Source: Streptomyces sp. CG4
GTDB lineage: Bacteria > Actinomycetota > Actinomycetes > Streptomycetales > Streptomycetaceae
NCBI RefSeq assembly: GCF_041080655.1
Contig: NZ_CP163525.1
Coordinates: 3,472,001-3,536,000 of the forward strand
Direction: 5' to 3'
DNA: 64,000 nt
Shown: positions 25,062-33,494 of the stretch, piece by piece
Layout: each line of letters begins with the position of its first letter
Position numbering within the stretch: position 1 is the first letter of the stretch
Notes under the pieces: generated by a model
What the model was told of the DNA's origin: nothing
What the model saw: the letters and a program-made list of their open reading frames with translations, nothing else
Database searches by the model: none
Translations under genes and position numbers: made by a program

Positions 25062-27698
25062 ATGACCCTGACTACGACGTTTCGAGAACTCGGAATCCTT
25101 CCCGAGACCGCCGAGGCCCTGGAGGCCGTCGGCATCATCACTCCCTTCCCCATCCAGGAGATGACGCTCCCCGTCGCCCTTTCCGGCACGGACGTCATCG
25201 GCCAGGCCAAGACCGGCACCGGCAAGACGCTGGGCTTCGGTCTTCCGCTCCTGGAGCGCGTCACCGTCCCCGCCGACGTCGAGGCCGGACGCGCCGCCCC
25301 CGAGGCCCTCACCGACGCCCCGCAGGCCCTCGTCGTCGTCCCCACGCGCGAGCTGTGCACCCAGGTCACCAACGACCTGCTGACGGCCGGCAAGGTCCGT
25401 AACGTACGGGTGACCGCGATCTACGGCGGCCGGGCCTACGAGCCGCAGGTGGAGGCCCTGAAGAAGGGCGTCGACGTCATCGTCGGCACCCCGGGCCGGC
25501 TGCTCGACCTCGCGGGCCAGAAGAAGCTCAACCTGAAGCATGTCAAGTGCCTGGTCCTCGACGAGGCCGACGAGATGCTCGACCTGGGCTTCCTGCCCGA
25601 CGTCGAGAAGATCATCGACATGCTGCCGGTCAAGCGCCAGACCATGCTGTTCTCGGCGACCATGCCGGGCGCGGTCATCGGCCTCGCGCGCCGCTACATG
25701 TCCCGGCCCACGCACATCCGCGCCACCGCGCCGGACGACGAGGGCGCGACGGTCGCGAACATCAAGCAGTTCGTCTACCGCGCGCACAACATGGACAAGC
25801 CGGAGATGGTGGCCCGCATCCTGCAGGCCGAGGGCCGCGGACTGGCGATGATCTTCTGCCGCACCAAGCGCACGGCCGCCGACATCGCCGAGCAGCTGCA
25901 GCGCCGCGGGTTCGCCTCCGGCGCGGTCCACGGCGACCTTGGCCAGGGCGCCCGCGAGCAGGCGCTGCGCGCCTTCCGCAACGGCAAGGTGGACGTCCTC
26001 GTCTGCACCGACGTCGCCGCTCGCGGCATCGACGTCGAGGGCGTGACCCACGTCATCAACTACCAGTCCCCCGAGGACGAGAAGACGTACCTGCACCGGG
26101 TCGGCCGTACCGGCCGCGCGGGCGCCAAGGGTACGGCGATCACGTTCGTCGACTGGGACGACATCCCGCGCTGGCAGCTGATCAACAAGGCGCTGGAGCT
26201 GGACTTCAACGACCCGGTGGAGACGTACTCGAGCTCCCCGCACCTGTTCTCCGACCTCGACATCCCCGCGGGCACGAAGGGTGTTCTGCCGCGTTCGGAG
26301 CGGACCCGTGCGGGTCTGGAGGCGGAGGAGCTGGAGGACCTCGGCGAGACCGGTGGTCGCGGTGCGCGCGGTCGCGGTGGCCGGGGTGAGCGCGGTGGCC
26401 GTGGCGGCCGCGCCGAGTCCGGCGCCGCCTCGGCGGAGCGCGAGGGTCCGTCCCGCACGCCGCGCCGGCGCCGCCGCACGCGCGGTGGCACTCCGCTGGA
26501 TGCCACCACCGACGCTACGACTGCTCCGACGCCGGTCGCCGAGTCCGGCCCGGCGGACGAGTCCCCGACGGCACCCCGCGCCCTGCGCCGCCGTCGCCGC
26601 ACGCGCGGCGGGGTCACGCCGCAGCCGGTGCCGGCCACCGAGGCCGCCGACTCTGCCGTGGAGACGGTGGACACGGTGGAGGCTCCGGCCCTGCCGGACG
26701 CCCCGGAGAAGCCGCGCCGCCGTCGTACCCGCAAGTCGGCGGAGCCGACGGTGACGGCGCCGGTCGAGACTGTGGTCGAGCCCGCGGCGGAGCCGGTGGC
26801 CGAGACGACGGTGACGGTGACGGAGGCCGTGGCGGCGTCCGACACCGCGACCGTGGAAGCACCGGAGGCGAAGCCGCGTCGCCGCACCCGCAAGACCAGT
26901 GCGGAGACGGCCGTAGCCACGGCCGAGTCCACCGAGAACACGGACGAGGCCACCCCCGCGCCCAAGCCGCGCCGCACCCGCAAGACGGCGGCAGCTGCCG
27001 AAGCCGCGGTGGACACCGCCGAAGCCACGGAGACCAAGCCGCGCCGCACCCGCAAGACAGCGGCAGCTGCCGAAGCTCCGGAAGCCCCCGAAGCGGAAGC
27101 CAAGCCCCGCCGCACCCGCAAGACGGCAGCAGCGGCCGAGGCCGCAGTGGACACCGCGGAAGCGACCGAGGCCAAGCCGCGCCGCACTCGCAAGACCGCG
27201 GCAGCTGCCGAGGCTCCGGAAGCCACCGAAGCCGAGGCCAAGCCCCGCCGCACCCGGAAAACGGCCGCCACCGCGGCCGTGGACACCGCCGAGGGCACGG
27301 AAGCCAAGCCGCGCCGCACGCGGAAGACGGCCGCGGCCGCCGAGGCTCCGGAAGCCGAGGCCAAGCCCCGCCGCACCCGCAAGAGCACGGCAGCCGCCGA
27401 GGCCACCGACACGGCCGAAGCCACCGAGGCCAAGCCCCGCCGCACCCGCAAGACCGCGGCAGCTGCCGAAGCCCCGGAAGCCGAGGCCAAGCCGCGCCGC
27501 ACCCGTAAGACGGCTGCTGCCGTCACGGACGTGGACGGTGCCGCCGAGGTGGCCGTGCCGAAGGTGCGGCGGACTCGTAAGGCCGTCGCCGAGACGGCCG
27601 GTGCGGAGATCCCGGCGCAGGCCACCGAGGAGCCGGAGGCCAAGCCGCGGCGCCGTACACGCAAGGCCGCGGCGGCCGTCGAGGTCACCGAAGGCTGA
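25062..27698 (+). CDS. DEAD-box ATP-dependent RNA helicase with long KPRRTRK-repeat tail
   Basis: 878 aa. Helicase core (about 1-420) with all motifs: Q motif PFPIQEM, Walker A AKTGTGKT, PTREL, TPGR, DEAD (VLDEADEMLDLGF), SAT (LFSATMP), then IFCRTKRTA, TDVAARGID and HRVGRTGRAG. After an RGG-like stretch (GRGARGRGGRGERGGRGGR) the last 350 residues are a lysine/arginine-rich, alanine-rich tail with about thirteen KPRRTRK or KPRRRTRK units separated by AAAAEAPEAE spacers. It unwinds structured RNA, probably in ribosome assembly or mRNA decay, the tail adding RNA affinity. Start ATG 25062 (TLTTTFRELGI) fits homologues; its AGAAGAGG site is very close, and ATG 25020 is an alternative. Confidence 0.92.
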   Translation: MTLTTTFRELGILPETAEALEAVGIITPFPIQEMTLPVALSGTDVIGQAKTGTGKTLGFGLPLLERVTVPADVEAGRAAPEALTDAPQALVVVPTRELCTQVTNDLLTAGKVRNVRVTAIYGGRAYEPQVEALKKGVDVIVGTPGRLLDLAGQKKLNLKHVKCLVLDEADEMLDLGFLPDVEKIIDMLPVKRQTMLFSATMPGAVIGLARRYMSRPTHIRATAPDDEGATVANIKQFVYRAHNMDKPEMVARILQAEGRGLAMIFCRTKRTAADIAEQLQRRGFASGAVHGDLGQGAREQALRAFRNGKVDVLVCTDVAARGIDVEGVTHVINYQSPEDEKTYLHRVGRTGRAGAKGTAITFVDWDDIPRWQLINKALELDFNDPVETYSSSPHLFSDLDIPAGTKGVLPRSERTRAGLEAEELEDLGETGGRGARGRGGRGERGGRGGRAESGAASAEREGPSRTPRRRRRTRGGTPLDATTDATTAPTPVAESGPADESPTAPRALRRRRRTRGGVTPQPVPATEAADSAVETVDTVEAPALPDAPEKPRRRRTRKSAEPTVTAPVETVVEPAAEPVAETTVTVTEAVAASDTATVEAPEAKPRRRTRKTSAETAVATAESTENTDEATPAPKPRRTRKTAAAAEAAVDTAEATETKPRRTRKTAAAAEAPEAPEAEAKPRRTRKTAAAAEAAVDTAEATEAKPRRTRKTAAAAEAPEATEAEAKPRRTRKTAATAAVDTAEGTEAKPRRTRKTAAAAEAPEAEAKPRRTRKSTAAAEATDTAEATEAKPRRTRKTAAAAEAPEAEAKPRRTRKTAAAVTDVDGAAEVAVPKVRRTRKAVAETAGAEIPAQATEEPEAKPRRRTRKAAAAVEVTEG
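26700..27690. repeat. Coding repeat region of the helicase tail
   Basis: About thirteen in-frame units of variable length (roughly 57-75 bp), each containing a segment for KPRRTRKTAAA. Units vary by whole codons, which points to expansion and contraction by recombination while the frame is kept. Confidence 0.85.
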
Positions 27699-27715
27699 TC
27701 CGGCACCCCGTCACC

Positions 27716-27750
27716 GACGGCCCGGCCCACTCTCTGTGGGCCGGGCCGTC
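27716..27750. terminator. Terminator of the helicase gene
   Basis: A perfect 15-bp stem (gacggcccggcccac / gtgggccgggccgtc) with loop tctct, 17 bases after the helicase stop. Confidence 0.9.
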
Positions 27751-28583
27751 GTGCATTCGGCACACCGCCACCCCGACGACACCCGGAGCCCCCACCGCGG
27801 CCCGCCACAACCCGCCTCCCGGCACGGCCAACTCCTTTCCCTACCGCGCCCACAGCCGCCCGTCATCCCCTCCTCCCGCACGCCCCCTACGGCCGGACAC
27901 GGCCCGCATCCCCACCGGCCCCCATCGCAGCCGAACGGCCTCCCCTCCTGCCGCGCCCCCAGCCCGCCTCGGTCACCTCCCCGCCATCCACACCGCGCCC
28001 GGCGCACCTCCCCCTGCCCCGCCCACACGAGCCCAGCCCGGGCTGCCCCCTACCGCACCCACCGCAGGCTGCCCCAGCCGCCTCCTCACCGCCCCCATCG
28101 CAGCCGAACGGCCTCCCCTCCTGCCGCGCCCCCAGCCCGCCTCGGTCACCTCCCCGCCATCCACACCGCGCCCGGCGCACCTCCCCCTGCCCCGCCCACA
28201 CGAGCCCAGCCCGGGCTGCCCCCTACCGCACCCACCGCAGGCTGCCCCAGCCGCCTCCTCACCGCCCCCATCGCAGCCGAACGGCCTCCCCTCCTGCCGC
28301 GTCCCCAACCCGCCTCGGTCACCTCCCCGCCATCCACACCACAGCCCGGCACACCTCCCCCGCCCCGCCCACCGAGCCCAGCCCGGCTGCCTCCCCACCG
28401 TGCCCACCGCAGGGCCGCCCCGGCCGCCTCCTCGCCGCCCCCAGCGCACCTGCCACGGCCCTTCCCCTGCCGCGCCCCACCCCGGCCCACCTCCCCACCG
28501 CGCCCACCGCACCGCCTCCCTGCCGTCCCCCCTCACCCCAGCCGCCTCCCAGCCGTCCTCCCTCGACCGATAGCCTCTCCCCC
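27751..28583. other. Long C-rich non-coding spacer
   Basis: Over 800 bases with extreme strand asymmetry (the plus strand is dominated by C, with little G in runs). Frames open on both strands are artefacts of composition. It carries the 173-bp tandem repeat and leads up to an alpha/beta hydrolase gene with a poor ribosome site. Confidence 0.7.
27921..28439. repeat. 173-bp C-rich tandem repeat, three copies
   Basis: Copies begin at 27921, 28094 and 28267, each with cccatcgcagccgaacgg. The first two look identical over 173 bp; the third has many substitutions and small gaps. The period is not a multiple of three, so translation through it would change frame in each copy, which argues against coding. 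Confidence 0.92.
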
Positions 28584-29468
28584 ATGAGCAGGCCCGCCAC
28601 CTTTGTTCCGCCGCCCGGTGCTCGTGCGTACTCCTTGGGGACCGTGCGTGGGGAGTTCGCCGTGGTCGACTCTCCCGTGGCCGACGGGGTCGAGCCGCGG
28701 GGGGTCGCGCTGTTGTTGCCGGGGTTCACCGGGAGCAAGGAGGACTTCAATCCGCTGCATGTGCCGCTGGCGCGGCGCGGGTATCGGACCGTGGCCGTCG
28801 ACGGGCGCGGGCAGTACGAGTCGGACGGGCCCGACGCCGATGAATCCGCCTATGCGCAGCGGGAGTTGGCGCGGGACGTGGTGGCGCAGGCCGAGGCGCT
28901 CGGTCGGCCGGTGCATCTGCTGGGGCACTCCCTGGGCGGGCAGATCTCGCGCGCGGCCGTGCTGCTCGACCACGCCCCCTTCCGCTCACTGACCCTCATG
29001 GCCTCCGGCCCCGCGCAGATCTCGGAGTCACAGCAGCAGCGCGTGAAGCTGCTGCGGGACGCGCTCGCGGTGATGAGCATGGCCGACGTGTGGGACGCGA
29101 TCCAGGCGATGGAGACGCCCGAGGAGACCGAGACGGCGGCACTCGACGACGGTCTCGACGACCGGGACGACCTGCGGCGCCGCTGGCTGGGCACCAAGTC
29201 CGCCCAACTCCTCGCCACCGGGCGACAGTTGTGCACGGAGCCGGACCGCGTCGCGGAACTGGCCGCCGTACCGCTGCCGTTCCACGTCCTGTCGGGTGCG
29301 CGGGACGACACCTGGCCGTTGCCCCTGCTGGACGACATGGCCCTGCGGCTGCGCGCGCGGCGCACGGTGATCGAGGACGCCGAGCACTCCCCCAACACCG
29401 ACCAGCCCCTGGCCACGGCCCGCGCGATCGCCGACTTCTGGGACACCGCCGCCGTCGAACGCCGCTAG
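28584..29468 (+). CDS. Alpha/beta-fold hydrolase
   Basis: 294 aa. LLPGFTGSKEDF is the oxyanion segment, GHSLGGQ the nucleophile elbow, SGARDDTWPL holds the Asp and EDAEHSPNTDQP the His, so the triad is complete. No signal peptide. The substrate is unknown; the small cap and the close His-Pro-x-x-D/N context recall lysophospholipase or homoserine acetyltransferase-like members. The ATG at 28584 has only a weak ribosome site. It converges with the NYN gene with eight bases between stops. Confidence 0.88.
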   Translation: MSRPATFVPPPGARAYSLGTVRGEFAVVDSPVADGVEPRGVALLLPGFTGSKEDFNPLHVPLARRGYRTVAVDGRGQYESDGPDADESAYAQRELARDVVAQAEALGRPVHLLGHSLGGQISRAAVLLDHAPFRSLTLMASGPAQISESQQQRVKLLRDALAVMSMADVWDAIQAMETPEETETAALDDGLDDRDDLRRRWLGTKSAQLLATGRQLCTEPDRVAELAAVPLPFHVLSGARDDTWPLPLLDDMALRLRARRTVIEDAEHSPNTDQPLATARAIADFWDTAAVERR

Positions 29469-29476
29469 CGACGCCG

Positions 29477-30382
29477 TCAGTACTGCCCCTGCAGATGGTC
29501 CCAGAAGCCGTCCCTGAGGGCTCGGCGGAGGTCCGCCTGGCCGCGCAGGGAGTACTGCAGCAGACCCTCGGCCTCGACCAGCAGGTCCTGGTCGACGGAG
29601 CCGGGGAGGTAGGGGTGACCGGGCAGGAGGTCGGCCAGGGACTCGCGGCCCCGGGCGGCCAGCCATTTCGCCGCGATCTGGGCGCCGACGAAGCGGACGT
29701 TCTCGCGGGTGGGGCGGGTGCCGGTGGTGGCCTCGTAGGCGGCGGCCGTGCGGCGGGAGACGTACGGCTTGAAGAAGTCGAGGTCGAGGGTGCGCTGGCT
29801 GTCGACCTCCCAGAGGAGGGGTTCCGCCTGGTTACGGCCCTCGGGGGCCTCGATGCCCCAGAGGTGGACCCGGGCGCCGTACCCCTGCGCCGCCTCGACC
29901 GCCGAGACCAGGTCCTCGTCGCCGCCGAGGAGCGCCGCGTCGCTGATGGCGCGGTGCCGGGCCAGGGACTCCAGGTCGGAGCGGATCAGTGAATCGACGC
30001 CCTTCTGCTGGTTGTTGGCGTTGAGGTTGCCCAGGCGGACCTTGACGTCGGGCAGTTCGGCGATGGTCTGCTGCTCGGCGGTGTGGATGCGGCGGCGGGC
30101 GCCGTCGTACCAGTAGACGCGCAGCAGGCGGCTGTCCGCGAAGACCGAGCGGGCCCGGTCGATGAGGGCCTCGATCAGGCCCTCGGCGTCGAGGTCGAAG
30201 GCCCGGCGGTCCTCGGTGCCGGCGACCAGCCGGCCGGCGGCCGCGTACAGATACCCCGCGTCCACGAAGATCGCGTGGGTGGAGGGCGTCTTCGCCACCT
30301 CGGCGAGCATGCGTTCCAGCAGCTCGTTCGTGCGGTCGATGCGGGCGCCCAGGGCGGCCAGGTCGTCGTTCATCGCCTCCAT
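29477..30382 (-). CDS. NYN-domain (PIN-like) putative ribonuclease
   Basis: About 301 aa. A short N-terminal coiled region (RIDRTNELLERMLAEV) precedes a NYN domain with the acidic residues expected for a PIN-like metal site: IFVDAGYLYAAAG, QQKGVDSLIRSDL and LLGGDEDLVSAVEAA. The C-terminal third (about 190-300) is conserved in actinobacterial homologues but unassigned. It probably cleaves or processes RNA. The start is ambiguous: ATG 30382 (MEAMNDD), ATG 30373 (MNDD) and GTG 30397 are all in frame, and GGAGG lies only two bases before 30373. Divergent from the 50-aa protein gene at 30590. Confidence 0.87.
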   Translation of the reverse strand: MEAMNDDLAALGARIDRTNELLERMLAEVAKTPSTHAIFVDAGYLYAAAGRLVAGTEDRRAFDLDAEGLIEALIDRARSVFADSRLLRVYWYDGARRRIHTAEQQTIAELPDVKVRLGNLNANNQQKGVDSLIRSDLESLARHRAISDAALLGGDEDLVSAVEAAQGYGARVHLWGIEAPEGRNQAEPLLWEVDSQRTLDLDFFKPYVSRRTAAAYEATTGTRPTRENVRFVGAQIAAKWLAARGRESLADLLPGHPYLPGSVDQDLLVEAEGLLQYSLRGQADLRRALRDGFWDHLQGQY

Positions 30383-30589
30383 TGTCCCGGTGGTCACGCT
30401 GTGGACACAACCGATCCCGGTCGGTCCGGCTCGCGATGCTTACCGGTCGGTAATTAGCCGTTCGAAAAATTTCTTTAGCGTAGGGAATGTTTGTAACATG
30501 CAGCTCGTTGACTACCTACGAGACCGGAGACAGCTCCGGCACACCGAGTAGTTCTCCTCAGGAGGATGACCAGACGAAGGGAGAAGCCC

Positions 30590-30742
30590 ATGCGCTTCGA
30601 AATCATGCGACTCGACGAGGTCAACGGCACCACCGTGGACAGCACCGTCGTGGACGCCGCCTCCGTCAACCGGATCGTTCAGCAGGCCGCCGCCATCGGA
30701 CAGCGCCTGTGGATCCGCCCGGCCGAGACCCAGGCCTCGTAA
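30590..30742 (+). CDS. Short conserved hypothetical protein (50 aa)
   Basis: ATG 30590 to TAA 30742, preceded by AAGGGAGA at seven bases. The product reads MRFEIMRLDEVNGTTVDSTV, then VDAASVNRIVQQAAAIGQRL and WIRPAETQAS. Codon usage is normal for the genome (third positions mostly G/C), and I have the impression that near-identical short proteins are common in Streptomyces. It has no membrane segment or cysteine. Upstream (30440-30560) is an unusually A/T-rich stretch that probably holds the promoter. Function unknown. Confidence 0.75.
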   Translation: MRFEIMRLDEVNGTTVDSTVVDAASVNRIVQQAAAIGQRLWIRPAETQAS

Positions 30743-30772
30743 CGCTCACGCGTGGCGCGCCACTCAAGCTTT

Positions 30773-30810
30773 CCGGGGGAGCCGAGCCGACGAGGGCTCA
30801 GCTCCCCCGG
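30773..30810. terminator. Bidirectional terminator between the 50-aa gene and MarC
   Basis: A 10-bp outer stem (ccgggggagc / gctcccccgg) encloses a second stem (gagcc / ggctc). It overlaps the MarC stop codon. Confidence 0.8.
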
Positions 30811-31403
30811 ATCACCTGAGTGATCCCGTTGATGATCTGCTGCACGGCGATCGCGGAGAGCATCATGCCCGCGAGCCGCGTCACCAGCACGACACCGCCG
30901 TCCTTGATGACCCGGATGATCAGCAGCGAGTAGCGCATCACCAGCCACAGCACGACATGGATCGCGAGGATCGCGCACCACACCGAGATCTGCGCGGACA
31001 CGCTGCCGGCCTTCTGCACGGCCAGGATCACGGACACGATCGCACCGGGCCCGGCCAGCAGCGGCATACCCAGGGGGACGAGTGCGACGTTCACGTCCTT
31101 GGTCTGCTTCGGCTCGTCGGTCTTGCCGGTGAGCAGGTCCAGCGCGATCAGCAGAAGCAGCAGACCGCCCGAGATCATCAGCGCGGGGACGGAGACGTGC
31201 AGATAGTCGAGGATCCGGTGCCCGAGCACACCGAACGTGGCGATGACCCCGCCCGCCACACACACGGCCTGGAAGGCCATGCGCCGCTGCACCTTGGCCG
31301 GCCGGCCGGCGGTGAGGGCGAGGAAGATCGGGGTGATCCCTGGGGGATCCATGATGACAAAGAGGGTCAGAAACAGAGAGCCGAAGACAGCGACGTCGAA
31401 CAT
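30798..31403 (-). CDS. MarC/YchE-family membrane protein
   Basis: 201 aa with six predicted helices. The start FGSLFLTLFVIMDPPGITPIFLALT matches the MarC family (IMDPPG is the usual motif), and the second half repeats the pattern with PLGMPLLAGPGAIVSVIL. Despite the name, the family has no proven role in multiple resistance; it resembles transporters. Start ATG 31403 is the only sensible one; longer frames in the same phase run into the PHP gene. It lies 155 bases downstream of the PHP gene on the same strand. Confidence 0.92.
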   Translation of the reverse strand: MFDVAVFGSLFLTLFVIMDPPGITPIFLALTAGRPAKVQRRMAFQAVCVAGGVIATFGVLGHRILDYLHVSVPALMISGGLLLLLIALDLLTGKTDEPKQTKDVNVALVPLGMPLLAGPGAIVSVILAVQKAGSVSAQISVWCAILAIHVVLWLVMRYSLLIIRVIKDGGVVLVTRLAGMMLSAIAVQQIINGITQVIRGS

Positions 31404-31558
31404 GGTGAACCTTGCAGGATGAAGCCACCGCCGTGGGCCGTCGTCGCGCAGGGCGGGACGGACACAGCGGGACGGACGGGCACGGCGGACAGCGCCGAGT
31501 GAGCGGAAAGCAGGAGGGGCTGGGCTGAGAGAGGGGCTGGGCTGGAGAGGGGACTGCG

Positions 31559-32416
31559 TCAGATCCCGCCGGTGCCCGGGACGGGGAACGCCCCGGTGGC
31601 CCGTCGCGTGATCTCCCCGTACACCTCGGGGTCGGTCGTGTACGCGCCCAGGGACACGGCCTTGCGGCTGCCGTGGTAGTCCGAGGAGCCCGTGACCAGC
31701 AGATCCAGGTCCTTGGCCAGGGCCCGCAGCCGGTCGCGCGCGTCGGCGTCGTGGTCCATGTGATCGACCTCGATGCCGTCCAGGCCGGCCTCGGCCAGCT
31801 CCGCGATCCGGGACTCCGGGACCGTACGGCCGCGCTTGGCGGCCGCCGGGTGCGCGAACACACAGACCCCGCCCGCGCTCTTGACCAGCCGGATCGCCTC
31901 GAACGGGTCGGTCTCGTGCTTCTCCACGTAGGCCCGGCCGCCGTCGGCCAGCCAGTCCTCGGTGAACGCGTCGCTCACGGTCGGTACGACGCCCAGCTCG
32001 ACCAGGGCCGTCGCGACATGCGGGCGCCCCACGGAGCCGCCGGCGGCGATCCGCTCGACCTGCTCCCAGGTGACCGGCACGCCCAGCGCGTTGAGCTTGG
32101 CGATCATGGCCTGAGCCCGCGGCACCCGGTCGTCCCGCACCAGCTCGCGCTCGGCGAGCAGAGCGGGCTCCTCGGGGTCGAAGAGGTAGGCCAGCAGATG
32201 CATCGAGATGCCGTCGACACGGCAGGACAGCTCGGCGCCGGTGACCAGGGTGAGCCCCTCGGGCAGCGCGGCAATCGCCTCGGCGTACCCACGAGTCGTG
32301 TCGTGATCGGTCAGCGCGACGACGTCCAGCCCACCGGCGGCGGCATGGCGCACCAGCTCGGCGGGGGTGTCCGTACCGTCGGAGGCCGTGGAGTGACAGT
32401 GCAGATCGATGCGCAC
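31559..32416 (-). CDS. PHP-domain phosphoesterase (TrpH/RNase AM-like)
   Basis: 285 aa from GTG 32416 with GGAG five bases upstream. All four PHP metal-binding motifs are present: IDLHCHSTASDG at the start, LTDHDT, GAELSC, and later VFAHPAA and GSSDYHG. This set is characteristic of the TrpH/YciV group, whose E. coli member hydrolyses 3',5'-nucleoside bisphosphates and trims RNA 5' ends. Length is normal. MarC follows on the same strand, but no functional link is known. Confidence 0.92.
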   Translation of the reverse strand: MRIDLHCHSTASDGTDTPAELVRHAAAGGLDVVALTDHDTTRGYAEAIAALPEGLTLVTGAELSCRVDGISMHLLAYLFDPEEPALLAERELVRDDRVPRAQAMIAKLNALGVPVTWEQVERIAAGGSVGRPHVATALVELGVVPTVSDAFTEDWLADGGRAYVEKHETDPFEAIRLVKSAGGVCVFAHPAAAKRGRTVPESRIAELAEAGLDGIEVDHMDHDADARDRLRALAKDLDLLVTGSSDYHGSRKAVSLGAYTTDPEVYGEITRRATGAFPVPGTGGI

Positions 32417-32519
32417 GCGAACTCCAGGCAGTGACGGACGGAAGGGGACACCTAAGGATAGCGGGATTTTCAAGCACCACTGTCACACCCGAAACCACTC
32501 AGTGCCCCCTACTGGAACT

Positions 32520-32631
32520 GCCCAAGGGGCGCGGGGCTGTGCTCGATGTGCGGCTCCGCCGCGCGGGCGCGACCAGCCCACAACGCACCCGCACCGCCCA
32601 CGGCGAGAACCCGGCACCAGTGGGCGCTACG
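32520..32631. repeat. Dispersed Streptomyces intergenic repeat, copy B
   Basis: Second copy of the element described at 23812-23926, with ggggcgcggggctgtg, the gcggctccgccgcg palindrome and a gggcgctacgg end that contains the TAG stop (minus strand) of the DUF6758 gene. Confidence 0.8.
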
Positions 32632-33268
32632 GCCGAAGCAAGCGCGGCGACAACGCTCCGCACGGCACCAGATCCAGCTCCGCCCCCGCGTCCCGCAGAT
32701 CCGTCAGCACCAGCTCGTCGTACATGAGCAGCCCCGCCTGCTCGGGCCACATCACCGCCCACACCCACATGCCGAGCGCCTCACCGGCGAAGACGGCGCG
32801 GTCGTCGGGGGTGCGGTAGACATGCCAGAGCGGGGTCGGGCGGCCGGCGGCGAGGACCTTGGCCTGGGGCGGCTTCTCGACGTTCATGTACGACCCCGGG
32901 TCGGGGCCGTCGATGCCCGCGTACCGCGCGCCGAGGCCGACGCCGAGTTCTTCCGCGACCAGGATGAGTTCACCCGGGCCGCCGAGCGGGCCGGGCCCGG
33001 AGCAGGCGACGGCGGTCGCGCGGCCGCCGCTGCGGTCGTCGCCCGCGTAGGCCACACCGGTGAAGAGCCAGCCGACGGGCAGCGGCCAGGGCATCCACAC
33101 CGGGACGTGGGTGCGGTGCACGACGGCACCGAGGGCTTCGACGCTGGGCGGGATCACGGGCTGCAGCGGATACACCGTGCCGTGCACATCGCACTGCCAC
33201 GAATCGGCGAAGAGACCGGGAGCCCTGACCCGGCCACCACACCTCGGGCAACTGGGTTCGCCCCTCAT
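32627..33268 (-). CDS. DUF6758 family protein with N-terminal zinc ribbon
   Basis: 213 aa. The N-terminus has CPRCGG followed about 16 residues later by WQCDVHG, a probable Cys/Cys/Cys/His zinc ribbon. The remaining protein is a conserved actinobacterial globular domain (PVWMPWPLPVGWLFTGVAYAGD, then ELILVAEELGVGLGARYAG, and MYDELVLTDLRDAG). No catalytic motif was recognised. The ATG at 33268 has only a GGGG stretch upstream. The stop codon is inside dispersed repeat copy B. Confidence 0.85.
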   Translation of the reverse strand: MRGEPSCPRCGGRVRAPGLFADSWQCDVHGTVYPLQPVIPPSVEALGAVVHRTHVPVWMPWPLPVGWLFTGVAYAGDDRSGGRATAVACSGPGPLGGPGELILVAEELGVGLGARYAGIDGPDPGSYMNVEKPPQAKVLAAGRPTPLWHVYRTPDDRAVFAGEALGMWVWAVMWPEQAGLLMYDELVLTDLRDAGAELDLVPCGALSPRLLRP

Positions 33269-33342
33269 AGGGCCCCACGGTCCTACCCCTGCCCGCCCAC
33301 GTCAAGGACGATCACCCGTCCGGACGGAACCCTTGACCACGC

Positions 33343-33360
33343 CGAGATGCATGCATCTCG
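33343..33360. promoter_or_regulatory. Perfect 18-bp palindrome (candidate operator)
   Basis: cgagatgcatgcatctcg reads identically on both strands. It lies 75 bases upstream of the DUF6758 start (divergent) and 20-38 bases upstream of two overlapping micro-ORFs, in a locally A/T-rich stretch. A dimeric regulator site is the natural reading; the protein is unknown. Confidence 0.6.
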
Positions 33361-33380
33361 CATTTATTAGAGGAGCTAAA

Positions 33381-33488
33381 TTGAAAGGGGGGAATGCATG
33401 GACGTTCTGCGACGCCCTGAGGCGGTCCGGGCCGTGGCCCGGCGTCACCGCCTTCACCAACTGGCCGAACACGGCCGGGGTTTGGTGA
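33381..33488 (+). CDS. Candidate micro-ORF downstream of the palindrome
   Basis: A TTG-initiated 35-codon frame (LKGGNAWTFCDALRRSG...) has a very good ribosome site (AGAGGAG, five bases). A second frame from ATG 33398 (MDVLRRPEAVRAVARRHRLH...) has GGGGGG five bases upstream but would run into the SUFU gene on the other strand. Only one, or neither, may be translated. The first stops just before the SUFU stop codon, which favours it slightly. No family recognised. Confidence 0.3.
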   Translation: MKGGNAWTFCDALRRSGPWPGVTAFTNWPNTAGVW

Positions 33489-33494
33489 GCTTGC

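Noticed and set aside
23921..25393. 490-aa version of the ferritin-like protein
   Set aside because: The extra N-terminus is antisense to the helicase gene; homologous sequence begins at 24658.
27538..28587. Long Pro-rich plus-strand frame and several Gly-rich minus-strand frames
   Set aside because: The 173-bp repeat period is not divisible by three, composition is extreme, there is no ribosome site, and the frame overlaps the helicase end.
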